DNA of 43,789 bases, from the NCBI GenBank assembly GCA_017961295.1, contig JAGCXL010000006.1, positions 1 through 43,789 of the forward strand, written 5' to 3'. A program made the position numbers and the translations under genes. The stretch's first letter is position 1. Every line of letters starts with the position of its first letter. Origin of the DNA: Elusimicrobiaceae bacterium (GTDB lineage Bacteria; Elusimicrobiota; Elusimicrobia; Elusimicrobiales; Elusimicrobiaceae). The notes below the pieces were generated by a model. It saw nothing but the letters and a program-made list of their open reading frames with translations, had not been told where the DNA came from and did not search any database. Shown here in pieces: positions 23,425-30,903 of the stretch.

Positions 23425-25059
23425 ATGAAAAATTTTATTTTGTCCCTTTCTTTTATATTGTTTGCGCTACCTTGTGCCGCGGATTTGTTTACCGCTAAAG
23501 ATGATTCGTTAAGTATTGATATGCCCGCCGGATGGACACGGACTAACGATTTGCCCGAGCGCGGGATACTTTCCGTCAAAAAAGGGGAAGCAAGATTAGA
23601 CATTAAAACCATCGACTGCACAACGGAAAGTTGCCTGGATCGGATGATCAACAACGACATTGCTGAAGTAAAAGCTCGGCAAATGACGGTTATTAAAAAC
23701 AGCTATACCGACGAAGAAATTAAACACCTGGAATTATCCACCGCAGAGCCTTTTTACTACATCAGTTTTTATTCCCCTAAAAATGATTTTAGCGCCGGTT
23801 ATTTTTTAATTAACGGCAAGGGATACTCTGTACTTGCTAAAAATGTAACTTATGCAGAAGCGGACTTGCTTTTTGCGGCTATTTCCCCTCTGGGGCAAAT
23901 TAATACCCTGCCCCCCGATACAGACCAAGATATGGGGCAAATGGATATTTTCCGCGCGTACGATACCCAGGCACTGCCCAGTGTATCGGTAGAGACCTTG
24001 GAAGATAACAACTCATCTATTTCAACACAAGGTGGCAAGGACTTGCAAAGTTCTCAACCCCTCGTTCCGGATATACCGGCATCCAAATGGAGCAAACAAC
24101 TGCAAAGCATCAAGGAAAAAAGTAAAAATTTTGGAAAACGGATTTTTTCTTATACGTTAGTATCCCCTAAAATGTCCCCTTTCTTCCGGGAATTGGGGCA
24201 TGGATTTGACGTTATTATATTGCTAATTACTTTATTTGCAATCGCATGGCTGGGCACCGGAATTGCCCGCATTTTTATACCCGCTAAACATATTGAACCG
24301 GTTGCGAATCCCCATTCATTTTATCCGATTGAACTCCAACGCCTATATGGGACCCCATCCCTTATTTTTCGCGCGCGGGATAATCAAGGCAACATATTAA
24401 CGGCTTTGGCAACCCGTTGGGATGCGCTCATTATGTTCACAGGAATCGTGCTCATTTTGGCTGCACTAATTATTATGGCAGTCACTAGTATGGGCGAACA
24501 CTTACATATGGTTTCATCCAACGGAGCCGGGACGATTTATGATATTTCTGCCTTAGCGTTACCACTCGGTTTTGTAATCTTTTTCTGCGGAATTGTGTGG
24601 GAACAAATTTCTTTAACCGAAATTACTCTTTTTGACCCAAAAGGTAAAAAAACAGCTGTTATTCTACAAAAAGGATATAGTTTGACGGAAGAAAATTATC
24701 AAATTTTCTTTGCACGTTCTAATGAACTATTGTTAGCGCAACGCAAACGCTTTTCTATATGTAGAACGTGGAAACTGATGAGCAAAGATCGTATTGAATT
24801 TGCCTCTATCACCGAACGAAACCCGAAATTGGCGTTAGCACGTATGTGCTGCGGACATTTGTGGGGATTATTGCGAGCAGACTATAATATTACCGGAGCG
24901 ATGGAAAGCCGCGGCGTTTTGGAAAATAAACACTCTTTATTTAATCAACTCATCTGCAACCTGGACAAACCCGAAGCCGTAAATGCACGTGACATGTTAG
25001 CTATTTCTTTATTAATCAGTATCCGTGATCGGGACAAATGGTACCCATGGTTTAACTAG
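23425..25059 (+). CDS. Exported membrane protein of unknown function, PsbP-like N-terminal region
   Basis: A 544-residue protein from ATG 23425, supported by the signal peptide MKNFILSLSFILFALPCAADL. Residues about 22-165 (LSIDMPAGWTRTNDLPERGILSV ... YYISFYSPKNDFSAGYFLINGKGYSVLAKN) look like the compact PsbP/DUF1795-type fold often seen in exported proteins; this is a resemblance, not a proven match. A linker follows, then three hydrophobic segments (VIILLITLFAIAWLGTGIARIFI; ALIMFTGIVLILAALIIMAV; ALALPLGFVIFFCGIVW). The C-terminal part has CRTWKLMSKDRIEFASITERN and a basic, mixed sequence likely to be cytoplasmic, resembling no family I know. It is followed after 10 bp by the PBP4-type gene, so a cell-wall or envelope role is possible. 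Confidence 0.75.
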   Translation: MKNFILSLSFILFALPCAADLFTAKDDSLSIDMPAGWTRTNDLPERGILSVKKGEARLDIKTIDCTTESCLDRMINNDIAEVKARQMTVIKNSYTDEEIKHLELSTAEPFYYISFYSPKNDFSAGYFLINGKGYSVLAKNVTYAEADLLFAAISPLGQINTLPPDTDQDMGQMDIFRAYDTQALPSVSVETLEDNNSSISTQGGKDLQSSQPLVPDIPASKWSKQLQSIKEKSKNFGKRIFSYTLVSPKMSPFFRELGHGFDVIILLITLFAIAWLGTGIARIFIPAKHIEPVANPHSFYPIELQRLYGTPSLIFRARDNQGNILTALATRWDALIMFTGIVLILAALIIMAVTSMGEHLHMVSSNGAGTIYDISALALPLGFVIFFCGIVWEQISLTEITLFDPKGKKTAVILQKGYSLTEENYQIFFARSNELLLAQRKRFSICRTWKLMSKDRIEFASITERNPKLALARMCCGHLWGLLRADYNITGAMESRGVLENKHSLFNQLICNLDKPEAVNARDMLAISLLISIRDRDKWYPWFN

Positions 25060-25069
25060 CTTTACTTAT

Positions 25070-26545
25070 ATGCGAAAAATTTTATTGTTTTTACTTATTT
25101 ATTCCCCCCTTTTTGTGGCGGCTCAGCCGCTGCAGGAACTAGTGCAGGCGCAAATGGACCACCCCGCTCTGCAAGGAGCCTGGTGGGGCGGCGTAGCAAC
25201 TTATGCGGATGAACCGCAGGCAATTCTCTTCAGCCTAAAGGCAGATACGCGTTTCACTCCTGCCTCCACTTTAAAACTACTCACGACGGCTGCCGCGTTA
25301 GAAAAGTTGGGGCCGGATTACCGTTTTGAGACTCAGCTATATGCGTCGGCTTTACCCGACGAAAACGGTGTGCTAGACGGCAATTTATACGTACGCGGTG
25401 GCGGGGATATGACATTAGGTTCCAAACGAGTTAAAGGTTCGGATACCTACCCAACTGTTTTAAAACAATGGGTACACGCCATTAAAGAGGCAGGCATTAA
25501 ACAAATAAACGGCCGCGTGTACGCCGATGTATCCTTATTTGAAGGGCCAACAATTGCCAACAAAGTAAATTGGGAAAATATGGGAAATTATTTTGCTGCA
25601 CCCGCCAGTGCTTTATGTTTCCACGATAATTTATTTTCTATTCATTTTAAAGGGGAACTGGGCCACGGGCAACCGGTAGAAGTAAAAGATACTACCCCCC
25701 AAATCCCCGAGGTGGAAATTCAAAGTTTTGTAACTGCAGACAGTAAAAACAAAAAAGATAATGCCTACGTGTACGCAGCACCGGATCAATATGATTTAAA
25801 AATTTTCGGTACCATCCCTACAACTTTGACCGGATTTACTATTCAAGCGGCTCTACCTAATCCGGCGCTTTTTGCCGTGCAAGCTCTTACCGAAGCCCTG
25901 GCCAAAGAAGGAGTGCCCGTAGCCGAAAAACCGCAAGTATTGCAACAAGCACCCGATTACAACGAAATGAAACTACTGGATACCCGTCTTTCCCCACCAC
26001 TTAAAGATATTATTTTTATTATCAATAAACGTAGTTTTAATTTGTATGCTGACATGTTGCTTCGTCAATTGGCAGTAGCGGACGGTCAAAAAGGAAGTAT
26101 CCAAAACGGCTTAACAGCGCTTACAAAATTTTTACGCGAACATAATTTAGCTCAAGAAAATGATACTGTACTTTACGACGGTAGTGGCCTCGCGCGCGAT
26201 AATATGCTCACCCCGCGCGTATTGTTAAATACCTTAATTTTTATGATACAAAGCTCCAATTTTGGGTATTATTACCGCTCTTTGGCCACCCCCAATGACC
26301 GTGGAGACTTATTGGTATTACGAAAATTCTTAAAGCCGTCCAACCGAATAGATGATGTACGCATTAAAGGCGGTACAATCGACGGCGTAAAAGCTTTGGC
26401 CGGCTACGTACCCGATGCTAACGGGCGTTTTATCGCTTTTGTCTTTATGGCAAACAATTTGGCTACCAACAAGGATGAAAGTTTATGGAGACTCCACGAG
26501 AATTTAATTAAAAAACTCATGGAACAAAAAAAGCCAGAAGAGTAA
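25070..26545 (+). CDS. dacB: D-alanyl-D-alanine carboxypeptidase/endopeptidase, PBP4 (S13) type
   Basis: Penicillin-binding protein that trims or cuts peptidoglycan cross-links in the periplasm. From ATG 25070 it has 491 residues with signal peptide MRKILLFLLIYSPLFVAAQ. The active-site blocks are TPASTLKLLTTAAALEKLG (SxxK), NKRSFNLYADMLLRQL (SxN) and RIKGGTIDGVKALAGYV, which takes the place of KTG with KGG. The S13-specific insert (domain II, with QINGRVYADVSLFEG) is present. YDGSGLARDNMLTPRVL is the family's SGLSR-like region. No ribosome binding site is evident and the ATG is 10 bp after the previous stop, so coupling is possible. A terminator follows at 26565. Confidence 0.92.
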   Translation: MRKILLFLLIYSPLFVAAQPLQELVQAQMDHPALQGAWWGGVATYADEPQAILFSLKADTRFTPASTLKLLTTAAALEKLGPDYRFETQLYASALPDENGVLDGNLYVRGGGDMTLGSKRVKGSDTYPTVLKQWVHAIKEAGIKQINGRVYADVSLFEGPTIANKVNWENMGNYFAAPASALCFHDNLFSIHFKGELGHGQPVEVKDTTPQIPEVEIQSFVTADSKNKKDNAYVYAAPDQYDLKIFGTIPTTLTGFTIQAALPNPALFAVQALTEALAKEGVPVAEKPQVLQQAPDYNEMKLLDTRLSPPLKDIIFIINKRSFNLYADMLLRQLAVADGQKGSIQNGLTALTKFLREHNLAQENDTVLYDGSGLARDNMLTPRVLLNTLIFMIQSSNFGYYYRSLATPNDRGDLLVLRKFLKPSNRIDDVRIKGGTIDGVKALAGYVPDANGRFIAFVFMANNLATNKDESLWRLHENLIKKLMEQKKPEE

Positions 26546-26564
26546 TTTAGCCTCCATTTCTAAA

Positions 26565-26585
26565 GCCCCATGTGGGGCCTTTTTA
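26565..26585 (+). terminator. Terminator after the PBP4-type gene
   Basis: GCCCC (26565-26569) pairs with GGGGC (26574-26578), followed by CTTTTTAATT. It separates convergent genes and, because A-runs flank the other side, may work in part for the MTA phosphorylase gene. Confidence 0.8.
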
Positions 26586-26586
26586 A

Positions 26587-27405
26587 TTAAAAGTTTAACT
26601 GGGTAGAGTGTTCGCAAGAACAACTGCGCACATCCGGTGGGATTTGTTCTATCATTTGAAACAGCAACGCTTTTAATTTTTCAATATTACTATTAAAAAC
26701 TTGCAGCACTTGCTCGTGTGAAACAGGGGGCATATCCCCGATAAGCCCGGCATCATAATCGGTAATCAATGAAATATTCAAAGGGCACATATTAAGCTCT
26801 TTGGCTAGGTACGCCTCAGGAAATGCCGTCATATTAATTACGTGCCACCCTTGATGAGTAAAAAAAGCGGATTCAGCCTTGGTAGAAAAACGAGGGCCAT
26901 TAATAACAACGACCGTTCCTTTATCATGTACAGGGATATGCAAATCGTTCGCAGTTTTAACCGCAAGATTACGCAACTGCGGGCAATACGTTTCCGCCGG
27001 AGAAGGATGTTGAACTGACATTCCTTCAAACACAGATACATTTTCAAAAAATGTGCTCTTACGCCCGTCCGTCCAATCCACAAATTGATCGCAAATTACA
27101 AAGTCACCCGGCTTAATTTCTTTTTGCAAACTACCCGCCGCACAAGGAGAAATGACCCGTTTACAGCCCAAACGCTTCATCGCCCATACGTTAGCCCGGT
27201 AATTTACTTGATGAGGAGGAATAGAGTGATCCCGGCGATGACGGGGCATAAAGGCCACTTTATGCTTTCCAATCGTACCGATAAAAACACTATCACTGGT
27301 TTCCCCATAGGGGGTGTAAACCTTGACTTCTTCAATATTTTTTAGAAAATTATAAAAGCCCGAACCACCAAATACGCCAACGTCTGCCTGATTTAAAAGT
27401 TCCAT
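26587..27405 (-). CDS. mtnP: 5'-methylthioadenosine phosphorylase
   Basis: Splits methylthioadenosine into adenine and methylthioribose 1-phosphate in methionine salvage. Starting from ATG 27405 (GGAGGTG 5 nt upstream) it has 272 residues. Motifs of the PNP/MTAP family are GVFGGSGFYNFL (phosphate site), MPRHRRDHSIPPHQVNYRAN, SPCAAGSLQ, INGPRFSTKAES and VINMTAFPEAYLAKEL. The substrate-determining segment ITDYDAG keeps the DxD that marks 6-amino (adenosine-type) specificity, unlike inosine-type relatives with Asn. The in-frame extension to 27483 has no ribosome binding site and is rejected. TACAAT upstream is a plausible -10. Confidence 0.9.
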   Translation of the reverse strand: MELLNQADVGVFGGSGFYNFLKNIEEVKVYTPYGETSDSVFIGTIGKHKVAFMPRHRRDHSIPPHQVNYRANVWAMKRLGCKRVISPCAAGSLQKEIKPGDFVICDQFVDWTDGRKSTFFENVSVFEGMSVQHPSPAETYCPQLRNLAVKTANDLHIPVHDKGTVVVINGPRFSTKAESAFFTHQGWHVINMTAFPEAYLAKELNMCPLNISLITDYDAGLIGDMPPVSHEQVLQVFNSNIEKLKALLFQMIEQIPPDVRSCSCEHSTQLNF

Positions 27406-27439
27406 ATACACCTCCGCATAAGTGCATTGTAACACATTT

Positions 27440-28807
27440 TTATGCGGAAGTAACCCGTATGTTTTTCCATTTACCCCGGACAAAACGTAGGACCATAAAT
27501 ACGGCGGTAATCCAAGCGTAAAACGTCAACCACCCCCATACCCACGCAATGGGAGCGCGCAACCGATATACCAAAAACCAAGTGCCGGGAATTAACAAAA
27601 ACCACGCGCAGCCTATCATTACTTTCATAAAAAACTTTGTGTCCCCCACTCCACGCAAAGCGGAACCAAAAATCAAATATGTGGCATCTCCCAATACAAA
27701 AATGCTAACTAATTTCATGAGTGGCCAAGTTTTGGCGGCAAGTGCAATACCGTTTTCGGTTCCCGCCGGAATAAATAAGTGTAAAAATAAGGGCGCCCCA
27801 AAGAAAAACAACAATGCAATACCTCCGGAATACGCATATCCCAATTTACACGCATTTTTAACCACTTGCACACTTACGTCCGGGCGTTTAAGCCCCTGAT
27901 ATTTGCTCACTAAAATTTGAATACCCGCCCCCAGACCTATAATTACCATAAATACCACGGGTTGCATACTCATTACAATATTGCTGGCTTGTAACGAAAG
28001 GACATCAATATTCCCCACCATAAACGTAAAAAGTGTAAATGAAATCACATCCATCAAAATTCCAAATCCGTTGGGTAACCCGAAACGTACCATGCGCACG
28101 AAAATGGGTTTGTAAAACCCTGCCAGACGGAAAATTTTGAAAGTGCGGCGAATTTTGGGAGTTAATAAAAGGGTACAAAAAATAATCGTCATAAACACAC
28201 CGCCTAAAATAGTAGCCCAAGCCGCCCCTTTAATGCCCAAGGCAGGTAGGCCGAGTTTGCCAAAGATAAAAATATAGTCCAGCACTAAGTTGGCTGCGTT
28301 ACCTACTAACGCTACATACATGGGAATTTTAGTCTGCCCGCGACCACTAAAAAAGCTGCTTAACGCGTTGTTAACAATAGCAATCCCGGCAAATAAATTA
28401 AGCCAAGTAAAGTATTGCAGTTCCAGCACGCGCACGTCAGGTGCGTGGTCAAACGCATAAATCAGCGTGCGCCCCACTGGGGTAAGTGCTACTAAAATCG
28501 CCGCAGATAAAAGGGCCAAAAATATCCCTTGCCACAACGAAAGCGTTACGCAGGCACGTTTTTTGCGTGCGTTAAATTGGGAAATAAAAACGTTGGTATA
28601 ACCCGAAAGGCCCACAAACAAAGCGCCAAACGTCATTGCCAACATCCCCCCCGGCACGCACGCCCCTAACGCCACAGGCGAGTACCACGCCAAAAACATA
28701 CGGTCGGCAAATTGCATGATTACCTGCGCCGCCATCGTAATAACTAGCGGGTAGGAAAGCAGCCACAGTTCGCCGAGTGAAGTTTGAAAAGTTTGTTTAG
28801 GGGGCAT
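27440..28807 (-). CDS. MATE-family multidrug/Na+-coupled efflux transporter
   Basis: A 455-residue, about 12-helix inner-membrane exporter. The N-terminus has LGELWLLSYPLVITMAAQVIMQFADRMFLAWYSP, the first MATE repeat with the usual Asp/Asn in helix 1. MTFGALFVGLSGYTNVFISQ and VNNALSSFFSGRGQTKIPM are family-typical, and the second half repeats the pattern (LGDATYLIFGSALRGVGDTKF). Such proteins expel cationic drugs or metabolites using Na+ or H+ gradients. I prefer ATG 28807 to a TTG at 28819; neither has a clear ribosome binding site. The gene starts right after the csp terminator, so it may depend on read-through. Confidence 0.93.
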   Translation of the reverse strand: MPPKQTFQTSLGELWLLSYPLVITMAAQVIMQFADRMFLAWYSPVALGACVPGGMLAMTFGALFVGLSGYTNVFISQFNARKKRACVTLSLWQGIFLALLSAAILVALTPVGRTLIYAFDHAPDVRVLELQYFTWLNLFAGIAIVNNALSSFFSGRGQTKIPMYVALVGNAANLVLDYIFIFGKLGLPALGIKGAAWATILGGVFMTIIFCTLLLTPKIRRTFKIFRLAGFYKPIFVRMVRFGLPNGFGILMDVISFTLFTFMVGNIDVLSLQASNIVMSMQPVVFMVIIGLGAGIQILVSKYQGLKRPDVSVQVVKNACKLGYAYSGGIALLFFFGAPLFLHLFIPAGTENGIALAAKTWPLMKLVSIFVLGDATYLIFGSALRGVGDTKFFMKVMIGCAWFLLIPGTWFLVYRLRAPIAWVWGWLTFYAWITAVFMVLRFVRGKWKNIRVTSA

Positions 28808-28817
28808 TGGATACCAC

Positions 28818-28844
28818 AAAAAAGAGCCCCGTTTTGCGGGGCCC
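28818..28844 (-). terminator. Terminator of the cold-shock gene
   Basis: On the minus strand GCCCCG (837-842 side) and CGGGGC (826-831 side) form a stem with loop CAAAA, followed by a run of six Ts at 28818-28823. It lies between the csp gene and the MATE gene. Confidence 0.85.
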
Positions 28845-28862
28845 TTGTTAAGTCTTCAAAAA

Positions 28863-29066
28863 TTACAGTTTGACGACTTTTACGGCTTTCGGGCCTTTTT
28901 CAGATTCTACAACTTCGAATTCCACTTCTTGGCCTTCAGCTAAGGTCTTGAAACCATCGCCCTGAATTTCTTGATAGTGAACAAAGAGATCTTTAGAACC
29001 ATCTTCGGGGGTTACGAAACCGTAACCTTTTTGGTCGTTAAACCATTTTACTTTTCCTTTAGGCAT
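28863..29066 (-). CDS. Cold-shock domain protein
   Basis: A 67-residue single-stranded nucleic-acid-binding protein of the CspA family, acting as an RNA chaperone. RNP1 (KGYGFVT) and RNP2 (LFVHYQEI, canonical VFVHFSAI) are intact, and the start [15 protein letters not shown] is typical. AAGGAAG lies before the ATG. A TTGCAA-18-TATATT promoter gives a leader of about 54 nt that contains a 7-bp hairpin at its 5' end, an arrangement that may influence stability or temperature response. A terminator follows. Confidence 0.96.
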   Translation of the reverse strand: MPKGKVKWFNDQKGYGFVTPEDGSKDLFVHYQEIQGDGFKTLAEGQEVEFEVVESEKGPKAVKVVKL

Positions 29067-29097
29067 TTACTTATACTTCCTTATTTTAATATATCAA

Positions 29098-29118
29098 GTA
29101 CTTAAACTTAATAAGTAC
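29098..29118. repeat. Inverted repeat in the csp leader
   Basis: GTACTTA (29098-29104) and TAAGTAC (29112-29118) are exact reverse complements separated by 7 nt, at the predicted 5' end of the csp transcript. It could be an RNA hairpin or an operator. Confidence 0.6.
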
Positions 29119-29126
29119 CTACCATT

Positions 29127-29156
29127 AATATACTATAAATGTAAAAAAAATTGCAA
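29127..29156 (-). promoter_or_regulatory. Promoter of the cold-shock gene
   Basis: On the minus strand TTGCAA (29151-29156) and TATATT (29127-29132) are 18 nt apart; predicted start near 29120. Confidence 0.55.
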
Positions 29157-29168
29157 GTTTTTTTTAAG

Positions 29169-29174
29169 TATAAT
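29169..29174 (+). promoter_or_regulatory. -10 element placing the formimidoyltransferase start on its ATG
   Basis: TATAAT is followed by AGATTT (6 nt) and then ATG 29181; no Shine-Dalgarno sequence is present. Confidence 0.65.
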
Positions 29175-29180
29175 AGATTT

Positions 29181-30146
29181 ATGCAAATGATAGAAGCTGT
29201 GCCAAATATCTGCGAGGCACAAGACAAAGAAAATTTAACACGTATTTTAGGTGACGTTAAGGCCGTATTAGGTAATGTGCAGTTATTGCATGTAGACTCT
29301 AATGCCGATGCTAACCGAACGGTATTAACCTTAGCGGGACAACCCGAACAAGTAGTACATGTTTGTTTTATGCTGTACCAAGCTTGCGCGCGGTATATAG
29401 ATATGCGTTTTCATAGCGGGGCACATCCTCGGTTAGGGGCGGTAGACGTGTGCCCGCTTATTCCACTTAAAAATATCACGTTAGAAGAAACTGTTTCCTT
29501 TGCCGATAGTTTGGCCAGGCAAGTTGCCCAAGAACTACAAATCCCGGTGTACTTGTATGAAGCCAACGCATCAGCTCCCTCGCGTAAAAATTTAGCATTT
29601 ATCCGCAAGGGCGAATATGAAATGCTACCCACCAAACTAGAGCTACTCCCCCCGGATTACGGCCCGCGTCGTTTTACGCAAAATGTAGCCCGTAGCGGAG
29701 CTAGCGTGATTGGCACGCGAAATTTTTTAATTGCGTTTAACATTTCGTTAAATACGCAAAATGTGAATATTGCTAAAGCCATTGCCGCCAAACTACGCGA
29801 AAAAAACGATGGGCTACCCGGCGTAAAAGCAATCGGTTGGTATATGGAAGGATATGGTTGTGCTCAAGTATCTTTTAACTTAGTTGATTTCCATAAAAGC
29901 AATTTGCAAAATGTATTTGAAGCATGTAAAAAAGAAGCTGCCACGCAGGGCCTGGAAATAACGGGTAGCGAGCTGATTGGATTAGTTCCTCAAGAAGCAT
30001 TGTTGCTGGCCGGGAAATTTTACGCTCCAAGTACCACTAAAGAAAGTGCACTCATCTCTACGGCTGTAAAGAATTTACTACTAGATAAAATTCATCCGTT
30101 TGTGGCAGGCGAACGCATTTTAGAAAAAGCCCTTAAATCAAATTAG
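29181..30146 (+). CDS. Glutamate formimidoyltransferase (FTCD N-terminal type)
   Basis: Transfers a formimino or formyl group between glutamate and tetrahydrofolate, linking histidine breakdown or formyl-glutamate use to one-carbon metabolism. The 321-residue protein matches the stand-alone transferase half of FTCD: EAVPNICEAQD at the start (usual ECVPNFSEG), VDSNADANRTVLTLAG (D.D.nRsV.T..G), RFHSGAHPRLGAVDVCPLIPL (H.GaHPR.GA.DV.PFvP), RKGEYEML, and DYGP. The cyclodeaminase half and other hut genes are absent. The TTG upstream in frame (29151) lies within the promoter, so ATG 29181 is used. Convergent with rsmA; the two coding regions overlap by 14 bp. Confidence 0.92.
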   Translation: MQMIEAVPNICEAQDKENLTRILGDVKAVLGNVQLLHVDSNADANRTVLTLAGQPEQVVHVCFMLYQACARYIDMRFHSGAHPRLGAVDVCPLIPLKNITLEETVSFADSLARQVAQELQIPVYLYEANASAPSRKNLAFIRKGEYEMLPTKLELLPPDYGPRRFTQNVARSGASVIGTRNFLIAFNISLNTQNVNIAKAIAAKLREKNDGLPGVKAIGWYMEGYGCAQVSFNLVDFHKSNLQNVFEACKKEAATQGLEITGSELIGLVPQEALLLAGKFYAPSTTKESALISTAVKNLLLDKIHPFVAGERILEKALKSN

Positions 30147-30903
30147 CGAGTGCAACAAACTGAGCCGGTGACAGCTCTTCCGGACGAACCGTCAATATTA
30201 AACCACATTGTTCAAGGGCACAAGTTATCTTGGAAGTATGATATCCTCCCAAACTAAGCGCATTTAATAGTGTTTTACGCCGGTGCAAAAATGCCGTTTG
30301 CACCATACGCGAAACTGTTGCGAAATTAACAGGAGCGGTAATTTTTTCAAAAGCCAGCACGCGGCTTTCCACTTTAGGCGGAGGATTAAAACATCCGCGC
30401 CCAACATTACAAATAAGGCTAATCCGCGCACGCAACTGACTAAGCACCGAAAGTGGCCCGTATCCTTTTTCGCCAGGTTTAGCTGTAATTTTTTGGGCTT
30501 GCTCTTTTTGAAACATAAATACGGCCGTCTTAAAATACGGCCATGCCAGCACTTTATCCAAAATTTCCGCAGCATCAATATAGGGCAAATTACTGATAAA
30601 TTGCGTCGGCAAAGCGGGCAAGGTACTTAAATCAAATTGCAAAAAATTTTCTTGTACAATATGTACCTGTGCGGCAGAGGGCAAATTCTTTTTTAAAAAG
30701 GCCGCCATTGCTGGGTCAATTTCCACTGCCGTAAAACCAGTACGCCCCCGCCGAATAAGCTCTTGTGTAAGGGCTCCTTGTCCGGGACCGATTTCCACTA
30801 AATTTTCGGCCTTGAGTACCTCTGCCGCATCCACAATATCGTGAATCACACGCGAAGAGATTAAAAAATGCTGCCCGTATTTTTGAATATTACGCCCGGT
30901 CAT
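30133..30903 (-). CDS. rsmA: 16S rRNA dimethyladenosine transferase
   Basis: RsmA (KsgA) dimethylates two adjacent adenines in helix 45 of 16S rRNA, a late step in small-subunit assembly. The 256-residue protein begins KYGQHFLIS as in the family (K.GQnFL.d). SAM motif I is LVEIGPGQGALTQEL, acidic loop VEIDPAM, and the catalytic motif IV ISNLPYI. FMFQKEQAQKITAKPGEKGYGPLSV (FMvQkEva.R..a.pg.k.Yg.LSv) is diagnostic. It starts with a 4-bp overlap with the TPR gene upstream and overlaps the convergent formimidoyltransferase by 14 bp. Confidence 0.95.
   Translation of the reverse strand: MTGRNIQKYGQHFLISSRVIHDIVDAAEVLKAENLVEIGPGQGALTQELIRRGRTGFTAVEIDPAMAAFLKKNLPSAAQVHIVQENFLQFDLSTLPALPTQFISNLPYIDAAEILDKVLAWPYFKTAVFMFQKEQAQKITAKPGEKGYGPLSVLSQLRARISLICNVGRGCFNPPPKVESRVLAFEKITAPVNFATVSRMVQTAFLHRRKTLLNALSLGGYHTSKITCALEQCGLILTVRPEELSPAQFVALANLI

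Noticed and set aside
26580-26600. Mobile element boundary near the AT-rich end of the PBP4-type gene
   Set aside because: No terminal inverted repeats, target duplication or transposase; the sequence is a terminator.
29151-29156. TTGCAA as a shared -35 for both the csp and formimidoyltransferase promoters
   Set aside because: Spacing to the plus-strand TATAAT is only 12 nt.
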